This document shows positions 7,360 through 15,372 of a DNA stretch of 24,899 nt, one piece after another; position 1 is the stretch's first letter; each line of letters opens with the position of its first letter. The DNA is from JACNKV01 sp964645915. GTDB taxonomy: Bacteria > Fidelibacterota > Marinisomatia > Marinisomatales > JACNKV01. The stretch is from the NCBI GenBank assembly GCA_964645915.1, contig CAZYDH010000022.1:1-24899 (forward strand). Direction: 5' to 3'. The notes under the pieces were generated by a model. That model was not told where the DNA came from, searched no databases, and saw nothing but the letters and a program-made list of their open reading frames with translations. The position numbers and the translations under genes were made by a program.

Positions 7360-9938
7360 CGATATTTTGCAAGTTTTTCAATAATAGATACGCTTTTATC
7401 TGAGTTTGTTGCTTTAATACGATACAGATAGACTCCATTTGCAATTGATTGTCCATAATAATCATTTCCATCCCAGTTGATTGTATAGTAACCTGCCTCG
7501 GGAAAATATGTCTGATCAATTGAATGGATTCGTCTTCCGCCTAATGTGTAAATATCTATTTTAACATCAGCTGCTGCTGTGAGTTCAAAAGCAAATTGTG
7601 TTTCGCTACGAAATGGGTTTGGGAAATTATATACTTGAAATAATTGAAGTTGATCCGTGTTGGATTTGATTAGGGTTATTTCACGTTCAGTGGGATTGTT
7701 GGCATTATCCCAAGCTTTTATTCTGATTTTGACTGTTGAATCAAATTGATTTAAAGGAAGATTAATTGTCCCGGATGTAATTTGATTCATATCATAGACA
7801 AATCGATTTGTAATATCAGTTTGTTGATCAGAAATCAGATTTGTCATCATAATTTCGTGACCGATTTCCTTCGTTAGATTTATCCCATTGATGTCCGATA
7901 ACCTTAAAACCAAATCCTCATCGTTGGCGAAATGATCTCCGGTCAGTAGTCTCCGTCCCGAAGAAGATTCAAATTGTATCATAGGACCTTCAGTATCGGT
8001 GACGGTTCCTCCACTGGCAAAACGAACGGAACCCAAAACACCTAAACCCTCTTGGTTATTATTGGTGAGAGTGTAAGTACGAATATATCCTGTGGAATCC
8101 ATATTCGAGATATCTTTGGGAACGATTAACTCTCCGGTAAACTGATCTCCTGAATAGCTGAATTGACCTCGAAATAAAGAAGCTCCGGGTAAGAAATAAG
8201 ACAGCTCTTCATCGGACCCTGAGATTGTATAATACCGAGTAACAAATCGATTCCCTTCGGTTATTGAGATATATCCTGTTCCACCCATCCCTTCAAAAGG
8301 TTGAGATCCAAAATAGGTAGCTGGTGTTAATGTAACTAACGTGTCAGTGGATAAAGAATCGACTGACGCGATAGATGTGGGAAAGGGTAAGACCGTTGCA
8401 GGATCTCCAAATAAATGGAATTTTCTTCCGTCACTTGAACCGTTTTTTATAGTTTGAAGAATGGTCCCCAGAGAACTTTCTGATGGGTGTCCGTCTTCAA
8501 ATAATGTTTCGAAAAGGTTTTCGACGAACTGTGCATTTGTGTTTATACCTATATTTCGAGTGGTTGCGATGATGGCTGATGCACCATTCTCAGGTAAACG
8601 AATGATATCTTCGGAAAAAGCATCATTTTGCGGGTCATCAAAATATCCCCAAGAACAGGTTGCTGCGATCCAGATGGGTAATTTCATTCCGGTTTGAATT
8701 GAATGAATATCCCCTCTGTTTTTAGACAGTAATTGCTCTTGTGCCCATTTCCCGGGTTCACCATGTCCAATGTAATTAATGACAGCTGTCCCTTCCTCTA
8801 ATTGAGTAAATAAAGCTTCCGTTGCATCTGGTTTTATCACTCCGTAGGCAGAAGCATCAGTCACTTCCGGGTAATCCATCATATATATTTTTTTTAGATC
8901 GATTTGATTGGGAATATGGTCTGCTACATTTTCTGAATAACGGGTATGACTTTTTCCGGTCTCAATACCACCATGATTCGGTTCAGGCCTTTTTGCGTCA
9001 TCCGCTACTAGGGTAACGGTTGTTCTCCAAGGACCATATTCAGGCTCTGTTTCGTAGTTGATTAATTTTGTAACAAACGCTTCCACATCATCAACAGTAT
9101 GAGCAGGATACCTCCCGATCGACGCAATCGTCAAATAACTTGAATAAGGTGTTACAAATAAATCGTCTACTGCATAAGGTCCATTATAATCGTAGCCATA
9201 TAAAGTTTCGATCCATTCAATATCACCCACCAGCAAAATATAAATAGGGGGAACTTCCCAATTTTCATATGCCCACAGAATATATTTGCGAATAGCATCA
9301 GGAGAAGCGACACCATCACTAAATTGTGAATAAATACTATCTAAGCGTACATACTGTGAGTTCCCTCGATGCTGAAGAAGAGGTAGACATGCTGATTCAA
9401 ACTGGGACGGGCCGATAATGACATGTTCAGAACCTGTACCGGTTATTCTGGATAATGTATCTCTGATCAGTAACCACCGTTGTGCAGTTTCCCAGTTTGC
9501 TATTTTATGTTTTAAGAAATCTGCTTTATGCTTTGATAATGCAGGTAAAGGTTTAAGTTCAGCAGATTCGAAATGAAAGATTAACTGTATTCTTGAATAA
9601 TATTCTTGATTTTCTGCATGAGGAGAAATTCTGATGGTTGCTGTATGTAAAGAATGAATTGTTTGAGATGATATCCATTCAATTCCTGTGGAAAGAGTGT
9701 CAGGTATATCAAACGTAAACGATTTCTTTAAGGAGAAATTTGATTCGACTTGAGGATAATCGATTGACGGTAACCCGATCGTAATGTATTCTTCTTGTAA
9801 ATCTGCAGGGAATTCCACGTCAAAACGGATGTCTATCGTGAGTGATTCGACATCGGATGAAACGACTTCCCACCTCTTTGCAGAGAGAATACTACAAAGA
9901 CTAAAGATGATGAATAGAATATTAATTACTTTTTGCAT
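7356..9938 (-). CDS. Secreted C25 (gingipain-type) cysteine peptidase with C-terminal FlgD-like / T9SS-type domain, PorU-like
   Basis: I place the start at the ATG ending at 9938, with AGAGG directly upstream. It yields a clean signal peptide (MQKVINILFIIFSLCSILSA) and an 860-residue protein. A longer in-frame start at 9989 would bury the signal peptide. An N-terminal beta-rich prodomain (about 20-160) is followed by the C25 domain: YILLVGDIEW near 233, DDLFVTPY near 258, YIGHGE with catalytic-type His392, AATCSWG with catalytic-type Cys428, and FHLFGDPA near 507. The last 95 residues (from about 766) have the PNPF start and WDGND..G..IANGVYLYRI pattern of FlgD-like / type IX sorting domains. 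This architecture resembles PorU, the type IX sortase, but PorU is usually longer, so a secreted protease is equally possible. It heads the maf-pepE unit. Confidence 0.85.
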   Translation of the reverse strand: MQKVINILFIIFSLCSILSAKRWEVVSSDVESLTIDIRFDVEFPADLQEEYITIGLPSIDYPQVESNFSLKKSFTFDIPDTLSTGIEWISSQTIHSLHTATIRISPHAENQEYYSRIQLIFHFESAELKPLPALSKHKADFLKHKIANWETAQRWLLIRDTLSRITGTGSEHVIIGPSQFESACLPLLQHRGNSQYVRLDSIYSQFSDGVASPDAIRKYILWAYENWEVPPIYILLVGDIEWIETLYGYDYNGPYAVDDLFVTPYSSYLTIASIGRYPAHTVDDVEAFVTKLINYETEPEYGPWRTTVTLVADDAKRPEPNHGGIETGKSHTRYSENVADHIPNQIDLKKIYMMDYPEVTDASAYGVIKPDATEALFTQLEEGTAVINYIGHGEPGKWAQEQLLSKNRGDIHSIQTGMKLPIWIAATCSWGYFDDPQNDAFSEDIIRLPENGASAIIATTRNIGINTNAQFVENLFETLFEDGHPSESSLGTILQTIKNGSSDGRKFHLFGDPATVLPFPTSIASVDSLSTDTLVTLTPATYFGSQPFEGMGGTGYISITEGNRFVTRYYTISGSDEELSYFLPGASLFRGQFSYSGDQFTGELIVPKDISNMDSTGYIRTYTLTNNNQEGLGVLGSVRFASGGTVTDTEGPMIQFESSSGRRLLTGDHFANDEDLVLRLSDINGINLTKEIGHEIMMTNLISDQQTDITNRFVYDMNQITSGTINLPLNQFDSTVKIRIKAWDNANNPTEREITLIKSNTDQLQLFQVYNFPNPFRSETQFAFELTAAADVKIDIYTLGGRRIHSIDQTYFPEAGYYTINWDGNDYYGQSIANGVYLYRIKATNSDKSVSIIEKLAKYR

Positions 9939-10157
9939 ACCTCTAAAATTACTTGAAACTGGAAAAGTTTCCACACAATACTTATACAAACATTACAATT
10001 TATATAATAAGAAGTTCCTTGAGTATAATAGGAGATCAAAAAACAATTAAAAATATTTACTGACACGTTATGAATATTGACATCTAAGATCGGACATTTC
10101 TTTGTAAGCACAATAATTTTACTGTAAATTTGACACTAAAATATTAGGAAAATATCT

Positions 10158-10901
10158 ATGTCAGGACACAGTAAATGGTCTACGATAAAACGGAAAAAAG
10201 GTGCAGCAGACGCCAAGCGCGGTAAAATATTTACTGTTATCATCAAAGAAATCACAATCGCTGCCAGAATGGGTGGTGGTGATGAAAATTCCAATCCACG
10301 TTTACGCCAAGCGGTCATTAAGGCAAAAGCCAATAATATGCCTGCAGATAATATCAAAAGAGCGATCCAAAAAGGAACCGGTGAATTGCCGGGCATAAGC
10401 TATGAAGAATACACGTATGAAGGATATGGCCCCGGTGGAGTTGCTGTCTTTCTTGAAGTGATGACAGATAATAAAAATAGAACGGTTGCTGATGTTCGCC
10501 ATCTAATGGTTAAATTCGGTGGGAATTTAGGAGAGAATGGAAGTGTAGCTTGGATGTTCAATAAGAAAGGACAAATTCGAGTACCCAATACTGCCGGTGA
10601 AGAGGATGAGATTTTAGATATTGCCCTTGAGAGTGGCGCTACAGATTTTGAAACTGAAGATGATATGTTTTTGATTTCCACCGATCCAACGGACATGTTT
10701 GAGGTAAAAGAAGCTTTAGAAGCTAAACAAATTCCTATCGATTCTGCAGAGATAGAAATGGTTCCTAAAAACCTTCAAAAAGTTGAAGGAAAAGATGCCG
10801 AAAAAACATTGAAACTGATGGACGCTCTCGAAGATCATGATGATATTAGTCAGGTTTATTCAAACTTCGATATTGATGAAGATTCATTAACTGAAGATTA
10901 A
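10158..10901 (+). CDS. yebC: YebC/PmpR family protein (TACO1-like)
   Basis: The 247-residue protein has the hallmark N-terminus MSGHSKWSTIKRKKGAADAKRGK, the three-domain YebC length, YEGYGPGGVA (87-96) and the C-terminal LMDALEDHDDISQVYSNF. The family was long annotated as DNA-binding transcription regulators. More recent work links members to translation, relieving ribosome stalling, like mitochondrial TACO1. The Shine-Dalgarno AGGA (10146-10149) lies 8 nt before the ATG. It precedes ruvC and ruvA, a classic arrangement in Gram-negative bacteria, and is separated from ruvC by only 5 nt. The C-terminus is strongly acidic. Confidence 0.97.
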   Translation: MSGHSKWSTIKRKKGAADAKRGKIFTVIIKEITIAARMGGGDENSNPRLRQAVIKAKANNMPADNIKRAIQKGTGELPGISYEEYTYEGYGPGGVAVFLEVMTDNKNRTVADVRHLMVKFGGNLGENGSVAWMFNKKGQIRVPNTAGEEDEILDIALESGATDFETEDDMFLISTDPTDMFEVKEALEAKQIPIDSAEIEMVPKNLQKVEGKDAEKTLKLMDALEDHDDISQVYSNFDIDEDSLTED

Positions 10902-10906
10902 CTCTT

Positions 10907-11389
10907 ATGCGTGTGATTGGATTTGATCCGGGATTAGGTGTAACAGGATTTGGTGTGTTAGAGAAACAAAAATCGCAAATTAGAACAATTTGTTATGGAG
11001 CGATCAGACCACCAAAGAATTTTTCACTTCCTGAGCGGCTTAAACATTTATATAATGAAGCGATGAAGTTAATACAGACATATTCTCCGGATGTGTTAGC
11101 CATAGAAAATACATTCTACCAAAAAAATGTTCAATCAGCGATGAAGCTTGGACAAGCCAGAGGTGCCTTATTATTAGCTGGAGCTAATTCCAATCTATCC
11201 TGTGAGGAATATGCTCCGAGAAAAGTGAAACAATCTGTTGTTGGCAATGGAGCTGCAACAAAAGAGCAAGTCCAATTCATGATGCAAAATATTTTGAACC
11301 TAAAAGAATTACCTACACCTATTGATGCGTCAGATGCATTGGCGATTGGAGTTTGTCATTTAAATCAACTGACGGGAAGAAATTTATGA
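10907..11389 (+). CDS. ruvC: Holliday junction resolvase RuvC
   Basis: RuvC is the homodimeric endonuclease that cleaves Holliday junctions bound by RuvAB. The 160 residues contain the RNase H-like fold motif GFDPGLGVTGFGV with Asp7, AIENTFY with Glu67, and the C-terminal Asp140 and Asp143 (IDASDALA). These correspond to the four acidic residues of E. coli RuvC (Asp7, Glu66, Asp138, Asp141). The stop overlaps the ruvA ATG (ATGA). No ruvB is in this window, so it must be elsewhere. Confidence 0.97.
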   Translation: MRVIGFDPGLGVTGFGVLEKQKSQIRTICYGAIRPPKNFSLPERLKHLYNEAMKLIQTYSPDVLAIENTFYQKNVQSAMKLGQARGALLLAGANSNLSCEEYAPRKVKQSVVGNGAATKEQVQFMMQNILNLKELPTPIDASDALAIGVCHLNQLTGRNL

Positions 11390-11982
11390 TTGATTCAATT
11401 TCGGGAAAAATACTGAAGAAATCACCAACATTTACTGTTGTTGATATAAATGGAGTTCGATTAAAAATCCATATTAGTCTAAGTACTTTTGAACGACTAC
11501 CGGCTGTAGGAAGTTTGACACAGATTTTAACGTATCTTCATGTTCGAGAAGACATTTTAGATCTTTACGGTTTCAGCCATGAAGAACAACGTGATGTGTT
11601 TATGCTGCTTATCGGTATCAGTGGTATTGGTCCTAGGTCCGCCATGGGAATTCTATCCGGAGCCACAATTGACGAGTTTAAAAAACGTATTATTGCAGGA
11701 GATGTAAAATCCTTAACGGTAATCCCTGGGATTGGAACTAAAACTGCAAAACGCATAATTATTGAGTTAAAAGAAAAATTTGTTACCGATAAAGATGAAG
11801 ATATTTCATCTCTCATCGGTGGAGATAATGTCCCCGATGAAATGAATGATGCAGTTGATGCATTGGTCGCTTTGGGGTACAAACGAGCCCATGCATTGGG
11901 TGCAATGAAAAAACTTGAACAACAGGGAGAGTTGACCGGGTCTATAGAAACGCTGATTAAAAAAGCGTTATCAAAAATGTAG
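11386..11982 (+). CDS. ruvA: Holliday junction branch migration protein RuvA
   Basis: RuvA binds four-way DNA junctions as a tetramer and loads RuvB. I chose the ATG at 11386, which overlaps the ruvC stop and gives the normal N-terminus MIDSISGKILKK and 198 residues. An in-frame ATG at 11353 lies inside ruvC and would add 11 atypical residues. The OB-fold domain spans 1-63 (LYGF at 61-64). The two helix-hairpin-helix motifs are GISGIGPRSAMGIL and IPGIGTKTAKRIIIELKEK. The RuvB-contacting UBA-like domain (DAVDALVALGY) is at the C-terminus. All domains are intact. Confidence 0.97.
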   Translation: MIDSISGKILKKSPTFTVVDINGVRLKIHISLSTFERLPAVGSLTQILTYLHVREDILDLYGFSHEEQRDVFMLLIGISGIGPRSAMGILSGATIDEFKKRIIAGDVKSLTVIPGIGTKTAKRIIIELKEKFVTDKDEDISSLIGGDNVPDEMNDAVDALVALGYKRAHALGAMKKLEQQGELTGSIETLIKKALSKM

Positions 11983-12028
11983 ATTATGGATAATTATAAA
12001 ACACTAGTAACATTTTTTTGGAGGAAAA

Positions 12029-13273
12029 ATGACGATTGTAAAACCTTTTAAAGGTCTTCGGCCAAAACCGGAATTTGCTAAAGAAATTGCTTCACCCCCA
12101 TATGATGTCTTAAATGCAAAAGAAGCGAAAGAAATTGTAAAAAATAATCCTAACTCCTTTTTACGTGTTAATAAAGCGGAATTAGAATTTGATGATAATG
12201 TAAATCAATACAGCGATGAAGTGTATCAACGCGGGAAAGATAATCTGAAAAGCCTTTCAGACAAGCAACTGATGATAAAAGATGAGAAACCATGTTTTTA
12301 CCTATATAGATTAACCATGAATGGTAAATCTCAAACAGGTCTGGTCACGTTAACGTCTGTTGATGAATACGATAATGGACTGATAAAAAAACATGAACAT
12401 ACTCGACCTGAAAAAGTAAATGATCGCGCAAATCACATTTCATTTTTAGAAGCTCAGGTCGGTCCAATCCTTTCAACTTTTCGTTATAACAAAGACATCA
12501 ATAACAGTTTTGAACGGATCACAACACGTCCGTCAGATGTAGATTACACTGCAGATGATGGTGTCCGTCATGAGTTTTGGGTTGTCGCAGATGATGATAG
12601 TATTGATAAAATTATCGCCGATTTTGCAAAATTACCATATGTGTATATTGCTGATGGACATCATCGTAGTCAAGCAGCTTCAGAAGTGTGCAGGAGAAGT
12701 CGTCAAGCTCATTCTAATTATACCGGTGATGAAAGTTTCAATTATTTTTTAAATGTCCTTTTCTCTGATTCAGAGTTGAATATTTTACCATACAACCGAG
12801 TTGTAAAAGATATGAATGGACTTACCTTGAATGAGCTTCTTGATATGGCCGGTAAAGATTTTGACATTAGTGAACATGAGGGTGATGTCGAGCCGGATGT
12901 TTTGCATACAATTGGGATGTACTGCGAAGGGAAATGGTTTGTATTAACCGCAAAAGATGGAACATTCAATCCTGAAGATCCTAAGGGTTCAATTGATGCT
13001 GCAATCCTTGGAAATAATTTTATCGATCCCATTTTAGGAATTGTAGACCCAAAGACCGACAAACGAATCAATTTTGTTGGGGGGATCAGAGGAATAAAAG
13101 AATTAGTCAAGTTAGTGGATTCGGGAGAGTATCAGATTGCTTTTTCACTCTACCCAACTTCAATCCAACAACTTCTAAATGTCGCCGATGCAGAAGAGGT
13201 AATGCCACCTAAATCAACATGGTTTGAACCTAAACTCCGTAGCGGTATGGTTGTAAACGAGTTAACATCATAA
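12029..13273 (+). CDS. DUF1015 family protein, serine-pathway associated
   Basis: The 414-residue soluble protein has the DUF1015 signatures: FKGLRPKPEFAKEIASPPYDV (7-27), KHEHTRPEKVNDR (121-133), and ADGHHRSQAA (208-217). A strong Shine-Dalgarno (GGAGG) precedes the ATG. It is followed after 39 bp by serA and then serC, a linkage I also recall in Firmicutes and other phyla, which points to a role in phosphoserine or serine metabolism. The DGHHR motif resembles the ParB-like fold of archaeal serine kinase SerK, so a serine/phosphoserine phosphotransfer role is plausible but unproven. serB is not present here. The family's biochemical function is not something I can assign with confidence. Confidence 0.88.
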   Translation: MTIVKPFKGLRPKPEFAKEIASPPYDVLNAKEAKEIVKNNPNSFLRVNKAELEFDDNVNQYSDEVYQRGKDNLKSLSDKQLMIKDEKPCFYLYRLTMNGKSQTGLVTLTSVDEYDNGLIKKHEHTRPEKVNDRANHISFLEAQVGPILSTFRYNKDINNSFERITTRPSDVDYTADDGVRHEFWVVADDDSIDKIIADFAKLPYVYIADGHHRSQAASEVCRRSRQAHSNYTGDESFNYFLNVLFSDSELNILPYNRVVKDMNGLTLNELLDMAGKDFDISEHEGDVEPDVLHTIGMYCEGKWFVLTAKDGTFNPEDPKGSIDAAILGNNFIDPILGIVDPKTDKRINFVGGIRGIKELVKLVDSGEYQIAFSLYPTSIQQLLNVADAEEVMPPKSTWFEPKLRSGMVVNELTS

Positions 13274-13312
13274 CAATGATATTTTATTCTTAATAAAAGG
13301 AAGGAATGAAAA

Positions 13313-14188
13313 ATGCTTATTTTAATTTCAGATGCTTTTGATGCGGGGTTATCCGCAAAACTTGCACGGTTTGGAGAAGTAACTGATGATAAATCCAGAG
13401 TTTCAGAAGCTGATGTCGTCTTAATCAGAAGTAAAACAAAAGTCAGAAAAGATTATATTGATAATGCACCAAACCTTAAACTGGTGATTCGTGGCGGAGT
13501 AGGATTGGATAATGTGGATCTTGATTATGCAAAAGAAAAAGGAATTGTTGTAAGAAATACTCCTGATGCTTCATCAATTGCAGTAGCAGAACTTGCATTT
13601 ACATTGATGATATCCATCACAAACCATGTGACTTGGGCAGATAGAACCATGCACAATGGTGAATGGTTGAAAAAACAAATGAAACGAACAGAATTGTATG
13701 GAAAAACCTTAGGTATTTTGGGACTGGGTCGTATCGGTACAGAACTAGCTAAACGCGCGATAGCTTTCGGAATGGATGTGATTGCATTCGATCCTTATGT
13801 CGACTCAAGTGAAGTAGCCGAAATGAAACCGACAATGAAAGATGTTTTAAATGCAGCTGATTATGTTTCAATGCATATGCCTTTAACAGAAGAAACAAAA
13901 GGTTTGATAAATAAAGAAACACTCAATGAATTCAAAGATGGTGCATTTTTGATAAATACCGGTCGTGGAAAAACAATCGTTGAAGAGGATGTCGCAGAAG
14001 CACTTAAAACAGGTAAACTTAAAGCATTCGGAAATGATGTCTGGTATTCCGACCCTCCGGAAAATACTGTCCTAGTAGATGCACCGAATGTGACGATGCT
14101 TCCGCATTTAGGAGCTTCAACAAAAGAGAATCTTCTTCGAATAGGTGATATCGTAGTAGAAACTATCGATGAATTTTTATCCAATTAA
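13313..14188 (+). CDS. serA: Phosphoglycerate dehydrogenase, short form without ACT domain
   Basis: This D-2-hydroxyacid dehydrogenase of 291 residues probably oxidises 3-phosphoglycerate with NAD+, the first step of serine synthesis. The assignment is supported by serC directly downstream. Motifs: GGVGLDNVD (61-69), the NAD-binding GLGRIG (137-142) with acidic Asp160 at the end of beta2 favouring NAD+, INTGRG with catalytic-type Arg218, and PHLGAST with His265. At the usual catalytic Glu (DVF-x-x-EP in relatives) this protein has Asp247 (DVWYSDPP). It lacks the regulatory ACT/ASB domains, so allosteric serine feedback is not expected. A GGAAGGA ribosome-binding site precedes it. Another hydroxyacid substrate cannot be excluded from sequence alone. 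Confidence 0.9.
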   Translation: MLILISDAFDAGLSAKLARFGEVTDDKSRVSEADVVLIRSKTKVRKDYIDNAPNLKLVIRGGVGLDNVDLDYAKEKGIVVRNTPDASSIAVAELAFTLMISITNHVTWADRTMHNGEWLKKQMKRTELYGKTLGILGLGRIGTELAKRAIAFGMDVIAFDPYVDSSEVAEMKPTMKDVLNAADYVSMHMPLTEETKGLINKETLNEFKDGAFLINTGRGKTIVEEDVAEALKTGKLKAFGNDVWYSDPPENTVLVDAPNVTMLPHLGASTKENLLRIGDIVVETIDEFLSN

Positions 14189-14207
14189 ATAAGTCACGGA
14201 GAATAAC

Positions 14208-15287
14208 ATGACAAAACGAGTATTTAATTTTAACCCGGGACCGTCGACACTTCCATTAGAAGTGTTAGAAATCGTGAGAGGTGAATTACTAGATTATCAG
14301 GGAACAGGAATGTCCATAATGGAATCATCTCATCGTTCACCCCAATATGATGAAATTAATGATAAAGCTATTGATCTTACAAAAGAACTCATGGGAATCG
14401 GAGACGATTATCATGTGTTGTTTGTTGGAGGGGGAGCTTCAACACAGTTTGCTCATATCCCGATCAATTTCTTACATAAAGGAAAAACAGCTGCCTATGT
14501 CGATACAGGTACATGGTCTACAAAAGCGATAAAAGAAGCACAAAACCTTGGAAATATGTACTTAGCAGGATCTTCGAAAGAAGATGGATACAACTATATT
14601 CCAAAGGATATTGATTTTCCATCGGATGCTGCATATTTGCATATGACATCGAATAACACAATTAAAGGAACGCAATATCATAATTTTCCTTCAACAGGAA
14701 ATGTACCTTTGATCTGTGACATGTCTTCAGATATTTTATCAAAAGAACTGGATTATTCACAGTTTTCAATGGTATATGCAGGTGCACAGAAAAATCTTGG
14801 ACCGTCAGGAGTGACAATGGTTGTGGTTCATCAAAGTTTGTTGGATACAATTCAAGATGGCGTGCCGACCATGTTTGATTATCGGACTCATGCAAGTAAG
14901 CGCTCGCTATTTAATACACCTCCTGCATTTGGTGTTTATGTCATTAAACTTGTTCTTGAATGGATCAAAGGTCAAGGTGGATTAAAAGGAATTCAAGAGA
15001 TCAATCGGAAAAAGAAAGATGCAGTTTATTCGTTGATTGATTCAGATCCTGAATTTTTCACCGGAACTGCTGTAAAAGCCGATAGAAGTTGGATGAATAT
15101 TACTCTTCGTCTTCCATCTGAAGATCTTGAGAAAAAACTGATTAGTGAAGCAAAAGATGCAGGCTTTATAGGTTTAAAAGGTCATAGAAGTGTGGGTGGT
15201 GTTCGCATTTCTATCTATAACGCAATGCCGTTAGAGGGTGCTGAAAAAGTTGCTCAATTCCTTGCAGATTTTCGTAAAAGGAATTAA
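14208..15287 (+). CDS. serC: Phosphoserine aminotransferase
   Basis: SerC is a PLP enzyme that converts 3-phosphohydroxypyruvate plus glutamate to phosphoserine. The 359 residues are the standard length. The N-terminus FNFNPGPSTLP and SIMESSHRS (36-44) are family hallmarks. GGGASTQF (74-81) binds the PLP phosphate, Trp103 stacks on the cofactor, Asp171 is at the expected pyridine-contacting position, and Lys195 in YAGAQKNLGPSG forms the internal aldimine. It starts 19 bp after serA with GGAG upstream. A strong hairpin follows at 15310-15353, closing the DUF1015-serA-serC unit. Confidence 0.97.
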   Translation: MTKRVFNFNPGPSTLPLEVLEIVRGELLDYQGTGMSIMESSHRSPQYDEINDKAIDLTKELMGIGDDYHVLFVGGGASTQFAHIPINFLHKGKTAAYVDTGTWSTKAIKEAQNLGNMYLAGSSKEDGYNYIPKDIDFPSDAAYLHMTSNNTIKGTQYHNFPSTGNVPLICDMSSDILSKELDYSQFSMVYAGAQKNLGPSGVTMVVVHQSLLDTIQDGVPTMFDYRTHASKRSLFNTPPAFGVYVIKLVLEWIKGQGGLKGIQEINRKKKDAVYSLIDSDPEFFTGTAVKADRSWMNITLRLPSEDLEKKLISEAKDAGFIGLKGHRSVGGVRISIYNAMPLEGAEKVAQFLADFRKRN

Positions 15288-15309
15288 CCTAATTCATAAA
15301 TAAACTACT

Positions 15310-15353
15310 ATCAGGGCGGAGGTCAACCTCACTCTTAAGATCTCCGCTCTGAT
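15310..15353 (+). terminator. Hairpin terminator after serC
   Basis: A 15-bp stem pairs 15310-15324 with 15339-15353 around a 14-nt loop and is followed by a short T run (TT then AA). Two positions pair as G-U in the plus-strand RNA; on the minus strand they would be A-C mismatches. The structure therefore fits plus-strand transcription, i.e. termination or 3'-end protection of the serine operon. The weak U tract leaves some doubt that it terminates efficiently. Confidence 0.6.
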
Positions 15354-15372
15354 TTAACCTAATTATTAGTAT

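Noticed and set aside
9939..9989. Longer N-terminus of the C25 peptidase (start at 9989)
   Set aside because: The extra 17 residues precede a complete signal peptide and the earlier ATG has no Shine-Dalgarno sequence.
10130..10135. TTGACA just upstream of yebC as a -35 box
   Set aside because: A -10 box 17 bp downstream would overlap the yebC start region at about 10153; another TTGACA at 10077-10082 also lacks a good -10 partner.
11353..11385. Upstream start for ruvA
   Set aside because: It lies inside ruvC; the ATG at 11386 gives the canonical RuvA N-terminus and an ATGA overlap.
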